A stretch of DNA of 64,000 bases, from the NCBI GenBank assembly GCA_037013495.1, contig CM072803.1:17257501-17321500 (forward strand), read 5' to 3'. The translations under genes were made by a program, and so were the position numbers. This document shows, one piece after another, positions 12,886-26,286 of the stretch (within the stretch, counting starts at the first letter, position 1; every line of letters begins with the position of its first letter). This DNA comes from Hippophae tibetana. Its lineage: Eukaryota; Streptophyta; Magnoliopsida; Rosales; Elaeagnaceae. The notes beneath the pieces are model-generated. The model did not search any database. It saw only the letters and a list, made by a program, of their open reading frames with translations, and was not told the DNA's origin.

Positions 12886-14600
12886 GAGTGGGATCTGGTT
12901 TGTATTTCCGTAAGATAGAAAGGTGAAATACATCGTCTACTTGAAAAAGATTAAGAGGCAACTGCAATTTATACACTACATTTCCTATTTGTTGAATAAT
13001 TTGAAAAAGGTTCAATATATCTTGGAGCTAAGTTTCTTATGAGTCCAAAAACATGTGACTCACTTTTTCGATCTTACCTTAAGGAACATAAAATCAATGA
13101 TTTGAAATTTTAAATGCCTTCTTCTTTTATTAACATAACTTTTCTAATGGCTTTGTGTAGCTTGAATGTTCTTCTTTATCATACTAATCTTGTCAGTTTT
13201 GTATTGAGTCATTCCAATACTTAGATGGTGATTATTATTATAAGAAAACTTAATTAACGATAAATTTTCTGACTATTTACTATTAAATTACATCACACAA
13301 GCTCTAAGTATATCTTCTAAAATCTAAATTACTTGCTCAAATTTTCCATGAGTATGATAATGAAAAGTTGTGCTAAAAGATAACTCAATTTCCAATTCAT
13401 GTTGTAGTGATCTTCGAAAGTGACCAACAAATTTAGAATCTCAATTATATACGATTGAATATGACACTCCATGCAAACAAACTAGCCAAATTATTTCTTT
13501 CACATACAACTTACCTAACTTAGTTGCAGAGTAAAAAAAATTGACTGATAGGAAATGTGCAGATTTAGTGAGTCAACTACAATCATCCAAATGACACCAA
13601 AACCTTGTAAGGTGCAGGGTAGTCAATTATCAAAATCCACTGTAACATGATTCAATTTTTACTCGGTAACCGGCAGAGGTTGTAACATTCTAACATTCCA
13701 ACTATTTTTTGGTGCTTTTCTTTCACTTGTTGACTGATAGGACATTTAGCCACAAACTTAGCAATATCTTTCTTCATTCCTTTCCCTCAAAAGTAACGAC
13801 AAAGATCTTGATACATTTTGGTACTTCCAAGATGTACAGAATATTTCAATCTGTGGGCTTTACTTAACAAATCTCTTTTGAGAGTGTCATTATTAAGAAT
13901 AACTATTCTCCCAAAAAATCTGAACGCTCCATCCCTAGTAATAACCAACCTTCAACTTGTTCACCTTATTCTAAACTATTTCATATTTTAAGTATTTTTG
14001 GATCTACTCTTTAGGCTTTTACTATCCGATCTTGGATGGTAGGCTTTACAATAGCATTAAATAAGAAACAATGATTCCACCATCATACAATTGTAAGGCA
14101 TAACCATCAATGGTAGTACCCAAGTACCAATCATCCATAATTATAGAAGCCACCATTCACGTTTTCCTACTTAAAGCATCTCATACCACGTTTTTCTTTC
14201 TTAGGTAATATTGCAATTCAAAGTCATTTTGAGAGAAAAAATACTTCAAACTCTTATAATTAGTGTAGATCTAAAATCTTGCACCATACAAGTAACACTT
14301 CTATATATTCTATGCAAAGGCAACTGTAGTTAATTCTAAAATCATGAGTAGAGTAATTCTTCTCATGAAGTTTAAGTTGCCTTGATCCATAAGCAATTAC
14401 TTGACTTTGTTGCATAAGTACACCCCCAAAACATTCAATGAAAAGCATCAGTATAAACTATGTATGACTCTTCACTGTTAGAAATAACAAGAATCAAAGT
14501 TGTAGTTAACCGTTGTTTCAACTCCAGGAAGGTTTCTTCACAATCATCACTCCATTTAAATTTTACACCCTTTCTTATCCAACGAGTTCGTGGAATTTTG
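12886..14600 (-). pseudogene. Ty3/gypsy pol remnant: RNase H, integrase and C-terminal region
   Basis: Read on the minus strand, the pieces lie in pol order. At about 14590-14460 is the RT/RNase H linker (KGVKFKWSDDCEETFLELK). At 14450-14260 is RNase H ([20 protein letters not shown]). At about 13830-13720 is the integrase zinc-binding tail (KKDIAKFVAKCPISQQVKEK). A degenerate integrase core follows at about 13700-13150. At about 13060-12886 is the post-integrase segment typical of gypsy elements (LSSRYIEPFQI, then VFHLSILRKYKPDP). Many stops and frameshifts make it non-functional. The reverse transcriptase core is missing: the homology stops at about 14600, where the inverted-repeat segment begins. 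Confidence 0.85.
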
Positions 14601-14607
14601 TTAAATT

Positions 14608-15036
14608 TTTAACTTAAAATAACCATCCATTAATTATAATTTAGTATTACAAAATGTATAAGTTACTTACTAAGGTAAATTAGTAATGTAAAACATACAT
14701 GTAATATTATTATTAAGAGTCCATTTATATAAAGTATTAGCACATATATTTATAAATTTAGGTACACATTTACCAATAAGCATATTAAATTTATCCAACA
14801 AACTTTTAGTTGTATTTATAAATTATCATGCTTTTTAAGAAATGGTGAAATTGTCTTTTTTTTTTCACTAATTTGAATTTGATTTGTTTCAAACTAGTTT
14901 TGAAAATTTTCAATTCCAATTTGATCTGATGATGTATTCACTTCAAACCAATCTAAATTCGAGTAAATTGAATTTTTTAGATCGAATATGGTCGAATTGA
15001 TGTTGAAATTTATTTATAAATTATTACCATACATAA
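14608..15036 (+). repeat. Left arm of the long inverted repeat
   Basis: Markers are aataaccatccattaatt at the outer end, caaacttttagttgtattta in the middle and attgatgttgaaatttattt at the inner end. Each has a reverse-complement partner in the right arm. An (AT)n run follows at 15043-15061. Confidence 0.8.
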
Positions 15037-16395
15037 AATACGATATATATATATATATATAACACATAGATACATACATTATTTAAACTTTAAATTAGTG
15101 TATTTCTATATGAAATTTATTATTTATTGTCACAACTAAGAAAATCAAAAGAATAAGAAGTATACTTGAACAATTATTAAATTATTATAGGAGATTTAAT
15201 ATTTATATTTATTTTCAAACTAAAATAATAATTTAATATAATTGTGTATATATAATATTTAAATATAATACATTCTGAAATAAAATATGTATTTTTTAAA
15301 AAAAATTAATAGTAATTCGGTTCAGATAAGATTATAACAGATTATAAAATTTATCAATCTAAATCCAAAATGATTGTATACTTTTCAATTCAAATTCGAT
15401 CCGATTATAAAATATATCAATCCAATCCAATCCAATCCAATCGACTTAGAAAGATTAGAACAAATTTTTAAATTTAGGTAGATTAATCGAATTATTTGCT
15501 AAATTTTACTTTAATATTGCTCTAAAAATATTTAACTTGTTTCTTTTAATATAAATGGCCTTGAGATTGAATATGAGAGAATTCTAAAGAGCTATTATCC
15601 CTCCTATTTCAAGAGAATCTCTATAAAAGTATCGTGCATAGCTTAAAAACAATTTACTCTTGTTATTTTTAATGATGAGAGTAACCATGTTTCTACCTTA
15701 ATATATTGTTGTATCAACATTGATTTTATGTGATCGAATGGGAAGACATTGCCATATTGAAGGAATGCTCAATTTTGAGGTAAGAGTATATGAGTTTAGA
15801 GTGTAGTTGTTCAATTGGGGTCAGAAATGGTTTATGAATTAAAAACAATGAACTTTTATATTGCAAATAATTAAACTAATATTTCAGAATATCTCTTCGA
15901 AGATTGGCATTTTTAGATCTTTAAACTTGTTAAGTAGTGACTACTATAGTACTTTCATTGGAATAAAAACATTATTGAAGTCTATTTCTATTAAGTCGTG
16001 CTTTCTGGACATATAAACCTATAAATTATTAGAAAACCACATAAGAAGAGATGATACTAATAAGTGTCGTATCCATTTTGATGCTTAAGTCATTTCTGAG
16101 AGAAAAGATAAGATCAAAGGGAGTTTGAGAGAAATGATATAATCATAAATAACTAATATCGATGAATTAATATTTAAATATTAAATTAAATAATATATAA
16201 TTATTTAAAATATTAATTACCTTACATAACATAAATATAGATTGAGTCATTAACATTTATTTTAAATTTAAATAATATAATATATACTTGACTCTACATT
16301 AACTACCAATTTAACTTTTTAAAATCAACGTGAACCAATCAAATGAGATCACATGTATATGGTGACTTTCCTATCCAACAAACATCATTAACCAT

Positions 16396-16578
16396 TTAAT
16401 GGTGATTGTTAAGTACATGAAAAATTAGTTCACGAGCTATATTGAAAGTTGTTGTAATAAGTGTTGAATTCTTCATCCATTTGTTCCATAATATCTTATT
16501 GAAAAAGGTGAATAAATGATGTATGGTTTCTAGATATAGACCACAAGAGGAAAAATAATAGAATTGATTGGCATTCAA
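16396..16578 (-). pseudogene. Possible LINE fragment (zf-RVT-like)
   Basis: A 60-codon minus-strand ORF contains SCGLYLETIHHLF followed by ILWNKW. This resembles the cysteine/ETxxHLF..W pattern of the zinc-binding region after plant non-LTR reverse transcriptases. The cysteine set is incomplete and no RT core is nearby. It may be coincidence. Confidence 0.35.
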
Positions 16579-16749
16579 ATGTGTATATTTCTTCTGGTAA
16601 GCATAGAATTAGTGAGGACTCTTCATAGTAGAATTTTTAATCTTTCATGAAGATTAATTGATTGGCATTCAAATGTGTATATTTCTTCTGGTAAGCATAG
16701 AATTAGTGAGGACTCTTCATAGTAGAATTTTTAATCTTTCATGAAGATT
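16562..16749 (+). repeat. Perfect 94-bp tandem duplication
   Basis: The unit 16562-16655, beginning aattgattggcattcaaatg, is repeated at 16656-16749 without a mismatch. The first copy overlaps the start of the possible LINE fragment. Complete identity inside otherwise decayed DNA points to a recent event. Confidence 0.95.
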
Positions 16750-18107
16750 TTTGAGTACTCTACAGTCAAAAATTGAGTCCATTGTGATAAAAGGGCTCTT
16801 GGGAGATTAGACCTTGCCTATGTATTATTTATGGAGTCAATGATTTCTGGAGATATTATGAGTAATGATAGTTCTATATGTCGTAACAATTGCATATATA
16901 TGAAATTCAATTCAAATAGGCATCTGAGGCATACAAGTGGGGTGGATATGGAAACCCATGAATTTTTTTCACAATTTTTATTCTACCTCATCCAAGCATA
17001 CCTCAAAATATGAATTAAGTAGATAGTATAGTGAAAATACAATAAAAATAACATGTTTATTCCAACATACCATAAAAACTAATAGAAAAGAAAGAATAAT
17101 ATATGAAAAAAACACCAATGATAATGTGCCTCACAAGCTCCTATCCAAGTTAGCAGCATGCATCAATATGATAAATAGCACATATCATGTGAATCATGTA
17201 AACATACTAGAATATCTATAAAGATTTTCCAATCATTTCAGTACCTCTTATGTGAAAACATATTTGGAAAATGATGATCATATTTTCACAGCATATGATC
17301 ATACATGACACAACACGTAACGAAGTAAATCCATATAGGATCTAGCTTCTAAGTGGTAACATCTTTAGGTTGCTTAAAAAAAACACTCGACGACAAGTAA
17401 TTCAACCAAAAATACCTCTACCATTTGGGAAATTTTCTCTAATTATGCCTAAGTCACCCTTGTTTGCTTTCTCTATTGTACGTGAACCAAGTTGATCCAA
17501 ACTCGTCCTTGAAGCTCCATCACCACGTGATGTGATTAACTACTGATGGCTTAACCTCATAACATGGATGTACGTTATGACCTCGTAAAATTTAGTCGAC
17601 ACATGATACACAAACACATATGCTCCTCACCTATGCACCATGTTGTAATCTCATAACACCCAGTCGACACACAACTCATTACTATGTATGATCCTTACCT
17701 ATGAAATTGTTGTATCCTTGCAACTAAACCTCACTCAAAATGACATGCCTCTTCACTAGCCAATGAGCATTTTAACTCTAAACTAAACCTTATTTAATCT
17801 CACATTTATCCACTCAATTTGGTGTTTATGATATATGAGAGAGACTTTTCTTTGAATCTTACTAATAACACAATTTTATGGACCCAACACTCAGAGGAAA
17901 AGAGATCAAGAAAAGACTGTGGAGGTCTGGTTCCAAACAAGTAGAGCCTTCTATGGATTCTGGCCAAAGAAACAAGGAGGATATCAAAATTTATAAAAAA
18001 AATCAACCTCTTAAACCTACCAACCACCCTTTCCAACCATGTTGGCAAGAGTAACAATGACCACGATGAGGGTAATAGCCGTTGCACCTTGCCAACCTCA
18101 TCATTAT

Positions 18108-18560
18108 ATATGATGATAATTTAAAAATAAATTTTAACATCAATTTGACTTTATTTAATCCAAAAATAGTTGATCTGTTCGAATTCAAATTGGTTCAGAT
18201 TGATTACATCATCGAATTAGATTTAAATTAAAAATCTTCATATCCAATTTGAATCAAATCATATTCAAATTGGTGAGAAAGAAGAAGTTTCAATTCACTT
18301 CTCACCCCTGATTTGAAGACAACTTCACCATCTCTTGGAAAGCACAACAATTTATAAATATAACTAAAAGTTTGGTTGATAAAATTTTGTATGTTCATTG
18401 CTAAATGGGTACCTAAACATATAAATATATATGCTCATACTTTAGCTAAATGGACCATTAATAATCATAGTGAATGTATGTTTTATATTATTGATTTACC
18501 TTAGTAAGTGACTTGTACATTTTGTAATACTAAATTATAATTGATGGATGGTTATTCATA
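18108..18560 (-). repeat. Right arm of the long inverted repeat
   Basis: This is the reverse complement of 14608-15036. Matching landmarks are ataactaaaagtttgg and ttgatggatggttatt. Substitutions and small indels show the arms have diverged for a long time. Confidence 0.8.
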
Positions 18561-20734
18561 GTAAAACAATTAACTAAAATAAAATGTAACTACATCTCAT
18601 TTAGAAGTTCTTTAACAAAAATTTGTTTGCCCTTTATTTAAAGTTAAAATAGATTAAGAATAGCTTTTTTACTAAGATGAATATTAAAATTGTAGAATTG
18701 TGGGCTTCATGTATACACTATTCACATATTTTTTAAAATCCATGACTGGGTTTTGCCCCTAATAAATAAGAAACTAAAATCTAAATAATATTGAATGAGA
18801 TTAAATTGAATGAATTTATATAACCGTAGTTTAACTTGAACGAGTCTAAATAATTGTAACTCAACTTGAACGCATCCAATTAGACAAAGTTCAATACAAA
18901 ATGATTGATTAAATTTTTTACTAATAGTAAAAAGGGAAAAAAGTCAATCATGCAAATTAGGCCTCAAGTATTCATGTACATAAAAATAACACCAAAATGA
19001 CATGAGTTGCAAGTAGGAAGGATATCCATATGTGACATGAGGCCATAAATGATAAAAAAAAGTTCTTTGTATGATGACAAAACACAAGTACAAGTTCCTA
19101 GATATGCAAGCAATAGTGATGACTATTACGAGAACTCGTTAGATAATGGTGTATTTAAAATTAATTTGGTAAGATATGAGTCAAATATTGGTGCAATTAT
19201 GTTTGTATAACAAAAAGTTATCAGTTTCAACACTTTAACTTGTTTATTCCATTATCTCTTATTATTATTGGCATAGATAATGTTATATTTTTTTTTGCAT
19301 GTATTTGATGTGAGAAACTTAGGATATAATGAGTAGTGTTGTTGTATCTTGAAAGTACTTTGGGTTTGATTAGATGTGTGATCAACTTGTTTGTGTTGAG
19401 TTTTGTAAGTGAGATAATTGTATTAAAAAATATATTATTTAAAATTAATAAAAGATGTATTAATATTAGAATTTAAATATTAAAATAAAATACTCTAATA
19501 CCATAAAATATAAATAATATTAATGATATCAAAACCTCAATAAAAGCTATGGGAAAACACTACTACCCAAGTAACTACTAACTCGGTTGGAGGGTAGGTG
19601 GTAGTTTTTTAGTATCGATATATATATATATTTTTGGTATTGATTTTTCTTTTTGTTAGATGCACTACTGCTTTAGACAAATCATATTCATACGTTATTT
19701 ATCAAAAAAAAAAAATGAAATTCATATTCACAGGCTTGGCATTCGTATAGTGGGCAACTTGACTTTTGTTATTTACCGAAGTGTTGGCATAATGAGACAA
19801 ATGAACGCTAAAACACAAGAAAGTATAGATTCACTATAAGTGATTGATTGGTTCTAGAAATATAAATGATTATTTTAATATAAAATAATTTTTATAAATT
19901 ATTAAAAATAAAATCTTTAAAATTTATAATTAATAATAAAAATTATATTTTAATAATATTAAATGAGATTTAATTAAAATATTTTTAATAATAAATATGT
20001 ATAAATAATTATTAGTTAATTTCAAAAACTTTAGACACAATATGGTGTAAGGGAATGTACCTGAACTAAACATCGTCAAGAGGGCTGTCAGAGAGCGAGA
20101 ATGTACTTTAGACACATCTGTACTCCACCATAACTCAAGATTCCTACCAAGAATGACCTAAATTAGACATGCTTTTTCTACAAACACACATGGATTAATA
20201 AAATATGCATTTTCTATATCAATACCACCCACGATATATTTACATTTAGAATATAATAATGCTGATGTAAGAAATTTTCTAGATAATTTTAACATCCTTT
20301 AGAATTATTATAAATTTTACGAACATAACAAATCATAACTTTTGAATTATTATAAATTTTATAAATTATAAACATAACTTTAATATTTTGGATTATTATA
20401 AGTTTAGCTTTACGTAACAGGGGAGTATTAATGACCCATAATTTGCTGAAATTTATAATGGGATATAATTCTTCAAATATTCTACCATACGTGCAAATTT
20501 AGGGTTTAGATAATCTATTGATATTTTTTTTATTAATTTTTACTTATCTTTAAATCTTTGTTTTTAAAAATATATTTAATAATAAGAAAGATTTACAAGA
20601 CCTAAGTTAGGTCAACTTCATATAAGAATAACTTAATAATTTCATAAAAATGATATTCACAAACTTACAAAACAAACATGTTATTAGTACACATTGATTA
20701 TAGAAAAACTAGAAAGATGAAAATGAGGTTATTG
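18561..20734. other. Unassigned AT-rich DNA
   Basis: No protein-like ORF was seen. A short (TA)n run sits near 19620. No recognisable element ends were found up to the copia fragment. Confidence 0.5.
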
Positions 20735-23330
20735 GTCAAAATAAGTCTTGTTTTTTTACTCTAGGTTATACTTATATTGAAGGAATATATTTTTATGAAA
20801 CCTTTTCACCTATTGCACACCTGGAGTCTATTAGACTATTTCTTGACATTACCTGTTACTTTGGATTTAGGTTATATAAGATGGATATCAAGAGTGTTTT
20901 TTTTAAATAGAGTTATCAAATAAGAGGTCCTTAATAATGGATTCCTAATGGGAGGTGGTGACAAAACTTTATTTGTTTTAAGAATTTAGGATGAGGTTAT
21001 TGTTGCCCATGTTTACGTTGATAACATCATTTTTAGGTCCACTAGGGATGACTTAGCTCAAAATTTTACTACCATTATGCAAAGTGAGTTTAAGATGGAT
21101 TTAATTGGCAAGCTAAAGTTCTTCATATTTCAACTCAAACAGATGAAAGATGAGATCTTTTTATCTCAATCTAAGTATGCCAAGGAATTGGTGAAGAAGT
21201 TTGGTTTGGATAATATCACTTCTACTTGAACTCCCATGAGTATCGCTCTTAAACTTCATTAAGATCCTCCTAGAAAGGAAGTAGAATATACTTTGTACAA
21301 GAGTATGATTGAGAGTCTCCTATATCTCACTATAAGTCACCTTGATATCTTCTTCAATATAGGAGTTTGTTCTAGATACCAAGCTAGTCCTAAAGAATCA
21401 TATCTTTCTACAGTGAAACGAATCATCAAATATGTCAAGGACACCTCAGAATTTGGTATTTGGTATCCTCGCAACAAGTAATATAATGATAACAAAATAT
21501 TGTTTCCACAGAGATTATATTATTAAAAACTAATTTTTAAAGCTAAAAAAATAAAATATTTTTTTTGTTTTTATATTTTAAGAAAGAAAAATTTAAAAAA
21601 CTAAAAATAAATAACAATAATTAATTCAATCGTATTTAGTAGCTAAAAAGATATATGAGAAATTTTTTAGGAATACCCCATAATTTTTTAAACATGTGAA
21701 TCACCAAAATCCCCTACAATATAATTATTAATCAATTATATGATCAATTGAATTTAACCTAGCATGTATTACTCTCTCAAGTAAACTACACATAATATAG
21801 TAATTAACCTAATCACATTTTTATGTCAATTAAATTACATACTATTCATTAAGTTCATCAATTATGAATCACATACATATGAATCATACATCTTTGCCTA
21901 GAAACTATGCATGTTATTTAATCAAGACAAATAATTAAATAATTCTCTTAAATCTATTTAATTGCCTTTATAGATCAATTGTTGGCCAAACAATTAATAA
22001 CATAAGAATCAGATTAAATAATATAATTAAATTAAAATTATAATTGGGATAAAATATTAGATCAATACATGTAAAAAATTGGGTTCATAAGACCCTTAAA
22101 TAAATTAGCTAGACGTAATTTTCTTCATAAAGTTCATAATTTTTCATAAAGAAAGATATACAATTTATAAAGAAAGGAGAAGAAGAAGAAATACAATAAA
22201 TTTCTTGAATTGTAACACCAATCTTCTCTTGAATCTCTACTAAAATTGTATATCCTTTTAAATTTTTCTTTCTTCTTGCTCCAAAAATTGATAAAATTAT
22301 TTTAATTTTGACTCATTTGAATTTATGGAGAAATTATTGGGTTAAATTAGGCCCAGATCAGCTTCAAATTAAGGGAAAAGATGAAGAAAAAAAATAAACA
22401 TTAACAACGTCAGCCACTAAGAACGCATCACATGACATAGAGAAAAGGTGGAACCAATCATCGTGCGATGCATGGAATTTGAGATTGGTCTTCATCAACG
22501 GTGTTGTGTCATTGCCCCATGACTATCTGTGATTTGTGGTTACAACTTACGTGGTGTAAAATTGGAAGGAATAGATGAATAGTATGATAACACATGAAGT
22601 GACATTGACCGCGCGATGAACTCTGAATGAACGCAATGTTGACACGTGACAAGGTTCTACATCACTCTGTATATGTAGCTTTTCGTGATTGGCTTTCTCT
22701 GCTTGCGTGTGGTCCACATGACTTGCTCTTATCAACTCTGCTACTTGCATGGCATGTACGTGGTAGCTTTTGATTGGCATGCGTTAAAAATTAAAAACAA
22801 TCCATAAAAATTATAAAAAAATTTATTTTCACCCTTTTTCAATAAAAAGTTTACATTTTAATATTTTTTAACCAAAAAATACTACTTATTGAATAAAATG
22901 AGCAAATATTAAGTAGAAAAGTGTGTAATTCCTTAATTTCTTAGCATAGTAAGAAGAGTTTAGTATCCCTTTCCACTATTGAGGCTAAGTATATAATTGA
23001 TGGGATGTGTTGTTTACAATTACTTTGGATAAAGTAAATGTTATTATAATATAGTATCATGGTTAGAAACCTTCTTTTACTATATAACAACACCAATATT
23101 ATCTGCATATTTAAAAATTAGGTCCAACATTCAAAGACCAAACATATTGATATACAATAACATTTTATAAGAGATCTTGTAGAATCAAACACCTTATACT
23201 TGTATCATATCAACACAGACCGTGAGCTCGCTAATATTTGTACTAAAACTTTAAACTTTCAAAGGTTTGAATCCCTAAGAAAGGTCATTGGTGTGTGTAT
23301 CTCTCCTTAAGAGATTGCTTTCTGAGTTCT
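20735..23330 (+). pseudogene. Copia reverse transcriptase and RNase H remnant
   Basis: Conserved copia blocks are visible: ETFSPIAHLESIRLFL with YKMDIKSVF, then the catalytic block at 21011-21025, which reads YVDN instead of YVDD. These are followed by KMDLIGKLKFF, LSQSKYAKELVKKFG, and YKSMIESLLYLT with RYQASPKESYLSTVKRI. After the insertion, RNase H resumes with LSTIEAKYI, HSKTKHIDIQ and FIRDLVESNTLYLYHINTD. Stops interrupt the frame (for example near 21230 and 22947), so it is dead. About 40-45 residues normally between GIWYPR and the LSTxEAEY block are missing at the insertion point. Confidence 0.85.
21482..22912. mobile_element. Insertion splitting the copia element, LTR-like
   Basis: About 1.43 kb separates copia RT from its RNase H. 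Its left end (gataacaaaatattgtttcc) and right end (atgagcaaatatta) faintly resemble the solo LTR at 55071-56823, so it may be an old LTR of the same broad type. A stretch at about 22390-22790 is less AT-rich and holds several ACGTG cores, including cacgtg near 22637. No target duplication was identified, and both boundaries are approximate. Confidence 0.45.
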
Positions 23331-23599
23331 TCATATTTGTATGAGCTTGAAAAACTCTCTTTTATTATTTTTTTTCTTCTAGTTTCTTGTTTCTTGTTTT
23401 TGCGTGAATGATAGGATTATAGCATTTTTGTATGCCTTCTATTCCTTATTTAGGGGTATTTCTTTGAATTTCTATGTCAAAAAGGGGAAGAAGTTTGTGT
23501 ACATAACTATATGTTTATTACTAAGCTGTGTGTTGCATGAGTGGTAAGTATATGATTGCACTTTATATTATTGCTTGACTTGTATACACTTAGGGGGAG

Positions 23600-25240
23600 T
23601 GTGGGAGTTGTATACTTTACATATGATTTGCCTATCGGTGTTTACCTGTGTAGGGATAACACGATAGTATATGGGTAGACTACATGTTATTTCCATGTGA
23701 TGTGTTCATGGGATATGTGTTTGTTTCATGTGTACAGGTAACAAGTTTTGATTGAAATAATCAAGCTTCAGATGAGCTGTATGCTGAGAAAATCGTGTTT
23801 AGAGTGATGAAGTGGATTAGTTGATCCAAGAAGATGGTTGAAGCACACAAGATGGATACACTTAGTTTAGGTGTATTTTTTGGGTTTGGGATTGCATCAA
23901 TGTTTTGTTCATGGGAACAAACATCTTTAGATCATCCTTGTGACCATCTCATGATAGATGTGTGAATAGACTTAGTTGTGCAATGTTTTGATACGGAAAT
24001 CCAAAGGAAGATAATGTAAGTCCTATTGTACTCTATGTATGTGTGTTGGCTTCCAAAGAGCAAAACATAAAGTTTATTTATTTTACTCATTATTTTGTCT
24101 TCCTTTCTATAAGTTTGGTTACTATGGATCAATAATACATACACGCACTTAGTTAGATATACTATGTTTAAATGCATGTTCTTCACACACCATAAGGTTG
24201 GTTGTTTAGTATACATTCTAGGTCATGTATAGTGATTTTTTGCTTGTTTAAGGTGTAGGTATTTATGAAAATTACTTGATAATTTTTGGAACAAAAAACT
24301 ATTTTTTTGGCACCTGGACAAGGTAGCTCGCCAAGGGCTTCACCACATCCCTTGACATGGTTGTGGCAAGGTGATTAGCAAGGACATGGCGAGGTTGGTT
24401 GTTTGGTTGGTAATGTACTATAAATACTCCTATTAATGGCTTAAATTAATTCGAAAAACCTACCAAAACTCTACCAAATTTTTTATAGTTTCGAATTTAA
24501 TGTTCATTAATTATCTTGAAAGTGTTTAAGTAATTGTGATAAGTTTGTATGAGTGTAGAATATTGTGATTAACTATTTTTATGAAGTTTAGGAGTACATC
24601 TCTGTGTGAATGGTAATCAAGTGTTGTGGTACAATACTCCATGAATTACTGATCTACAGTATTTGATCACACCACAACGAGTGGTATTGGTTTTAGAGGA
24701 GAGCCAAGCCCGTGGGTCAAACCCGTTTGTTGTGGAGGTAACAAGTGAAGGCAACAATAGGTAGTTCGAACGGAGGTCCTAGCTGATAGAGGTATTTGTG
24801 GTTTTATTTATATTAAAATTGTAATTGTTTTATTGCTTATTGAATTGTTTTCTACCGAGTGATTGCCATAAACAACTTGAGGATTGTTATTACATAGAAA
24901 TGAGTTCTATATGGGATTACCTCATTACTTGATTATGTTTGTATGATTTGTTATGTTATGAGTACAATCCGAGTTTTGATATTGTATGCTAACACATATA
25001 GGATTGAGACTCTGATTGGAAAATATTTTATTGTTGTTTTGCATGCTTTACTTACTTTGGCTCTGCTTAAGATTATGTCTTCGGTAGAATTTTTTTTACT
25101 TTTTCCTGAGCTTGTTTAATATGCTTTAATAATCATTTCTTTATTGCTTAAGGGAACTAGTCTTTTAGGAGTCTGTATCTCTATATCCAGTTGTATACCA
25201 TGTTACAAACGTTTTCATTGTGTTTGAAACCTAATTCTCA
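23600..25240 (+). repeat. Presumed 3' LTR of the copia element
   Basis: The LTR starts with TG directly after a tagggggag polypurine tract, as copia 3' LTRs do. A TATA-like ctataaatac near 24419 would be the LTR promoter. The end near 25240 (ttctca) is a guess based on a CA terminus. No 5' copy is present for comparison. Confidence 0.5.
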
Positions 25241-26286
25241 AATTTTTAATCTATTATAAAAATAAGTGTCTAATAAATTATTCATAAATAAATCTTATAA
25301 TGAATCTTAAATAAAAAAAATAATATTTATTTATTTAATTATTAAAATGTTTACCGAAATAATATAAACAATTATTGCAACAAAACTAAATTTTCATAGT
25401 TAAAGTTAGTCAGACATGCTTAAATTAAAATCTATGATAAGATACAAATAAGTATTCATTCAAGAAAATAAGAAGAAGATTAATTTAGAAATAAAACGAT
25501 CCTAATTAGATCTAAATACTAATAATGGACAGAGGATGTTTCTTGCTCTAAAAGTTTGTAATCTTGATCTTCAAATGCTTTTTTTATCTTTAGAAATCTT
25601 CTCTTTTCTTTTCTTCACTTCTTAGATATGGAAAAACTCCCACAAAGGATGCCTCGAATTTTTTTTCTAAAGTCTAATCTATATTATGTCTATGAATCTA
25701 AATAATCTATTCTATTCTCTATGTAGAGAGAACCTAACGACTATTATACTACATTTATAAGCAAAGTATTGTGTAGAGGTCAGAATTTAACTTTAAGTAT
25801 GCGCAATGTGGCTTAAATTTTTCCCTCTACAACACAAAGCTCAGACTCAATCTCATTGTGCAACTTGAGATGACCATACTGTAACACATATTTTCTTCCA
25901 TCGTAGTGCGAAATGTTAAATGGCCCAGTAGAAAATCTTGAGAGGTTAATGTCGTAGTACCCTTATCCTTTCACCATAGCGCACATTGCTTGTGTTGAAT
26001 TTTCTTGTAACCCTTATAAAGTGGTTGATTCTTGATGTAAGGCTTGCATTCCTTGGTCTTTTTCCCTCTTAGGATGCTATTTGAGTGCTCCAAGTGTTTT
26101 ATTTTCATGTGTTGACATTGTTTATCTCTTTTGAAACTAAAAATACCTAAAATACATCAAAATATACCCATAATTCTGAAAATATATATTTATATAAATA
26201 ATCATGTAAAAATGCTATTATCAAACATATTCATTTAAAACAATCACATTAAAAGAACATAATATGAGTACTTTTTAATCACTTAT
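25241..26286. mobile_element. Old LTR-like segment related to the 55-57 kb solo LTR
   Basis: The last roughly 170 bp (aaatacctaaaatacatcaa, then tatatttatataaataatcatg, ending cttattaga) parallels the right end of the solo LTR at 55071-56823 (aaatacctgaaaaacaataa ... cactcatca). The middle region (ccattgcttgtgttgaattt and neighbours) is non-coding. The left end is not defined. It is probably a diverged, truncated copy. Confidence 0.45.

Larger units (their letters stand above)
14608..18560. mobile_element. 4-kb segment bounded by long inverted repeats
   Basis: The ends (14608-15036 and 18108-18560) are reverse complements over about 430 bp with an estimated 75-80% identity by eye. Long inverted ends suggest a non-autonomous DNA transposon (Mutator-like or foldback) or two inverted copies of one repeat. 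No transposase is visible inside. The interior carries a LINE-like scrap and a 94-bp tandem duplication. A target-site duplication could not be defined. The left end cuts the gypsy remnant. Confidence 0.6.
20735..25240 (+). mobile_element. 5'-truncated Ty1/copia retrotransposon with 3' LTR
   Basis: In order on the + strand are the C-terminal half of a copia reverse transcriptase (20735-21480), a foreign insertion (21482-22912), the RNase H segment (22930-23330), a polypurine tract (tagggggag, 23591-23599) and a presumed 3' LTR from tgtgggagttg at 23600. Gag, protease, integrase and the 5' LTR are absent. The right end is approximate. Confidence 0.8.

Noticed and set aside
17806-18188. Overlapping minus-strand ORFs of 93 and 61 codons
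   Set aside because: They run into the right arm of the inverted repeat and show no family pattern.
22547-22780. 77-codon minus-strand ORF in a less AT-rich stretch
   Set aside because: It lies within the LTR-like insertion, has no recognisable domain, and its composition follows the ACGTG-rich regulatory-looking DNA.
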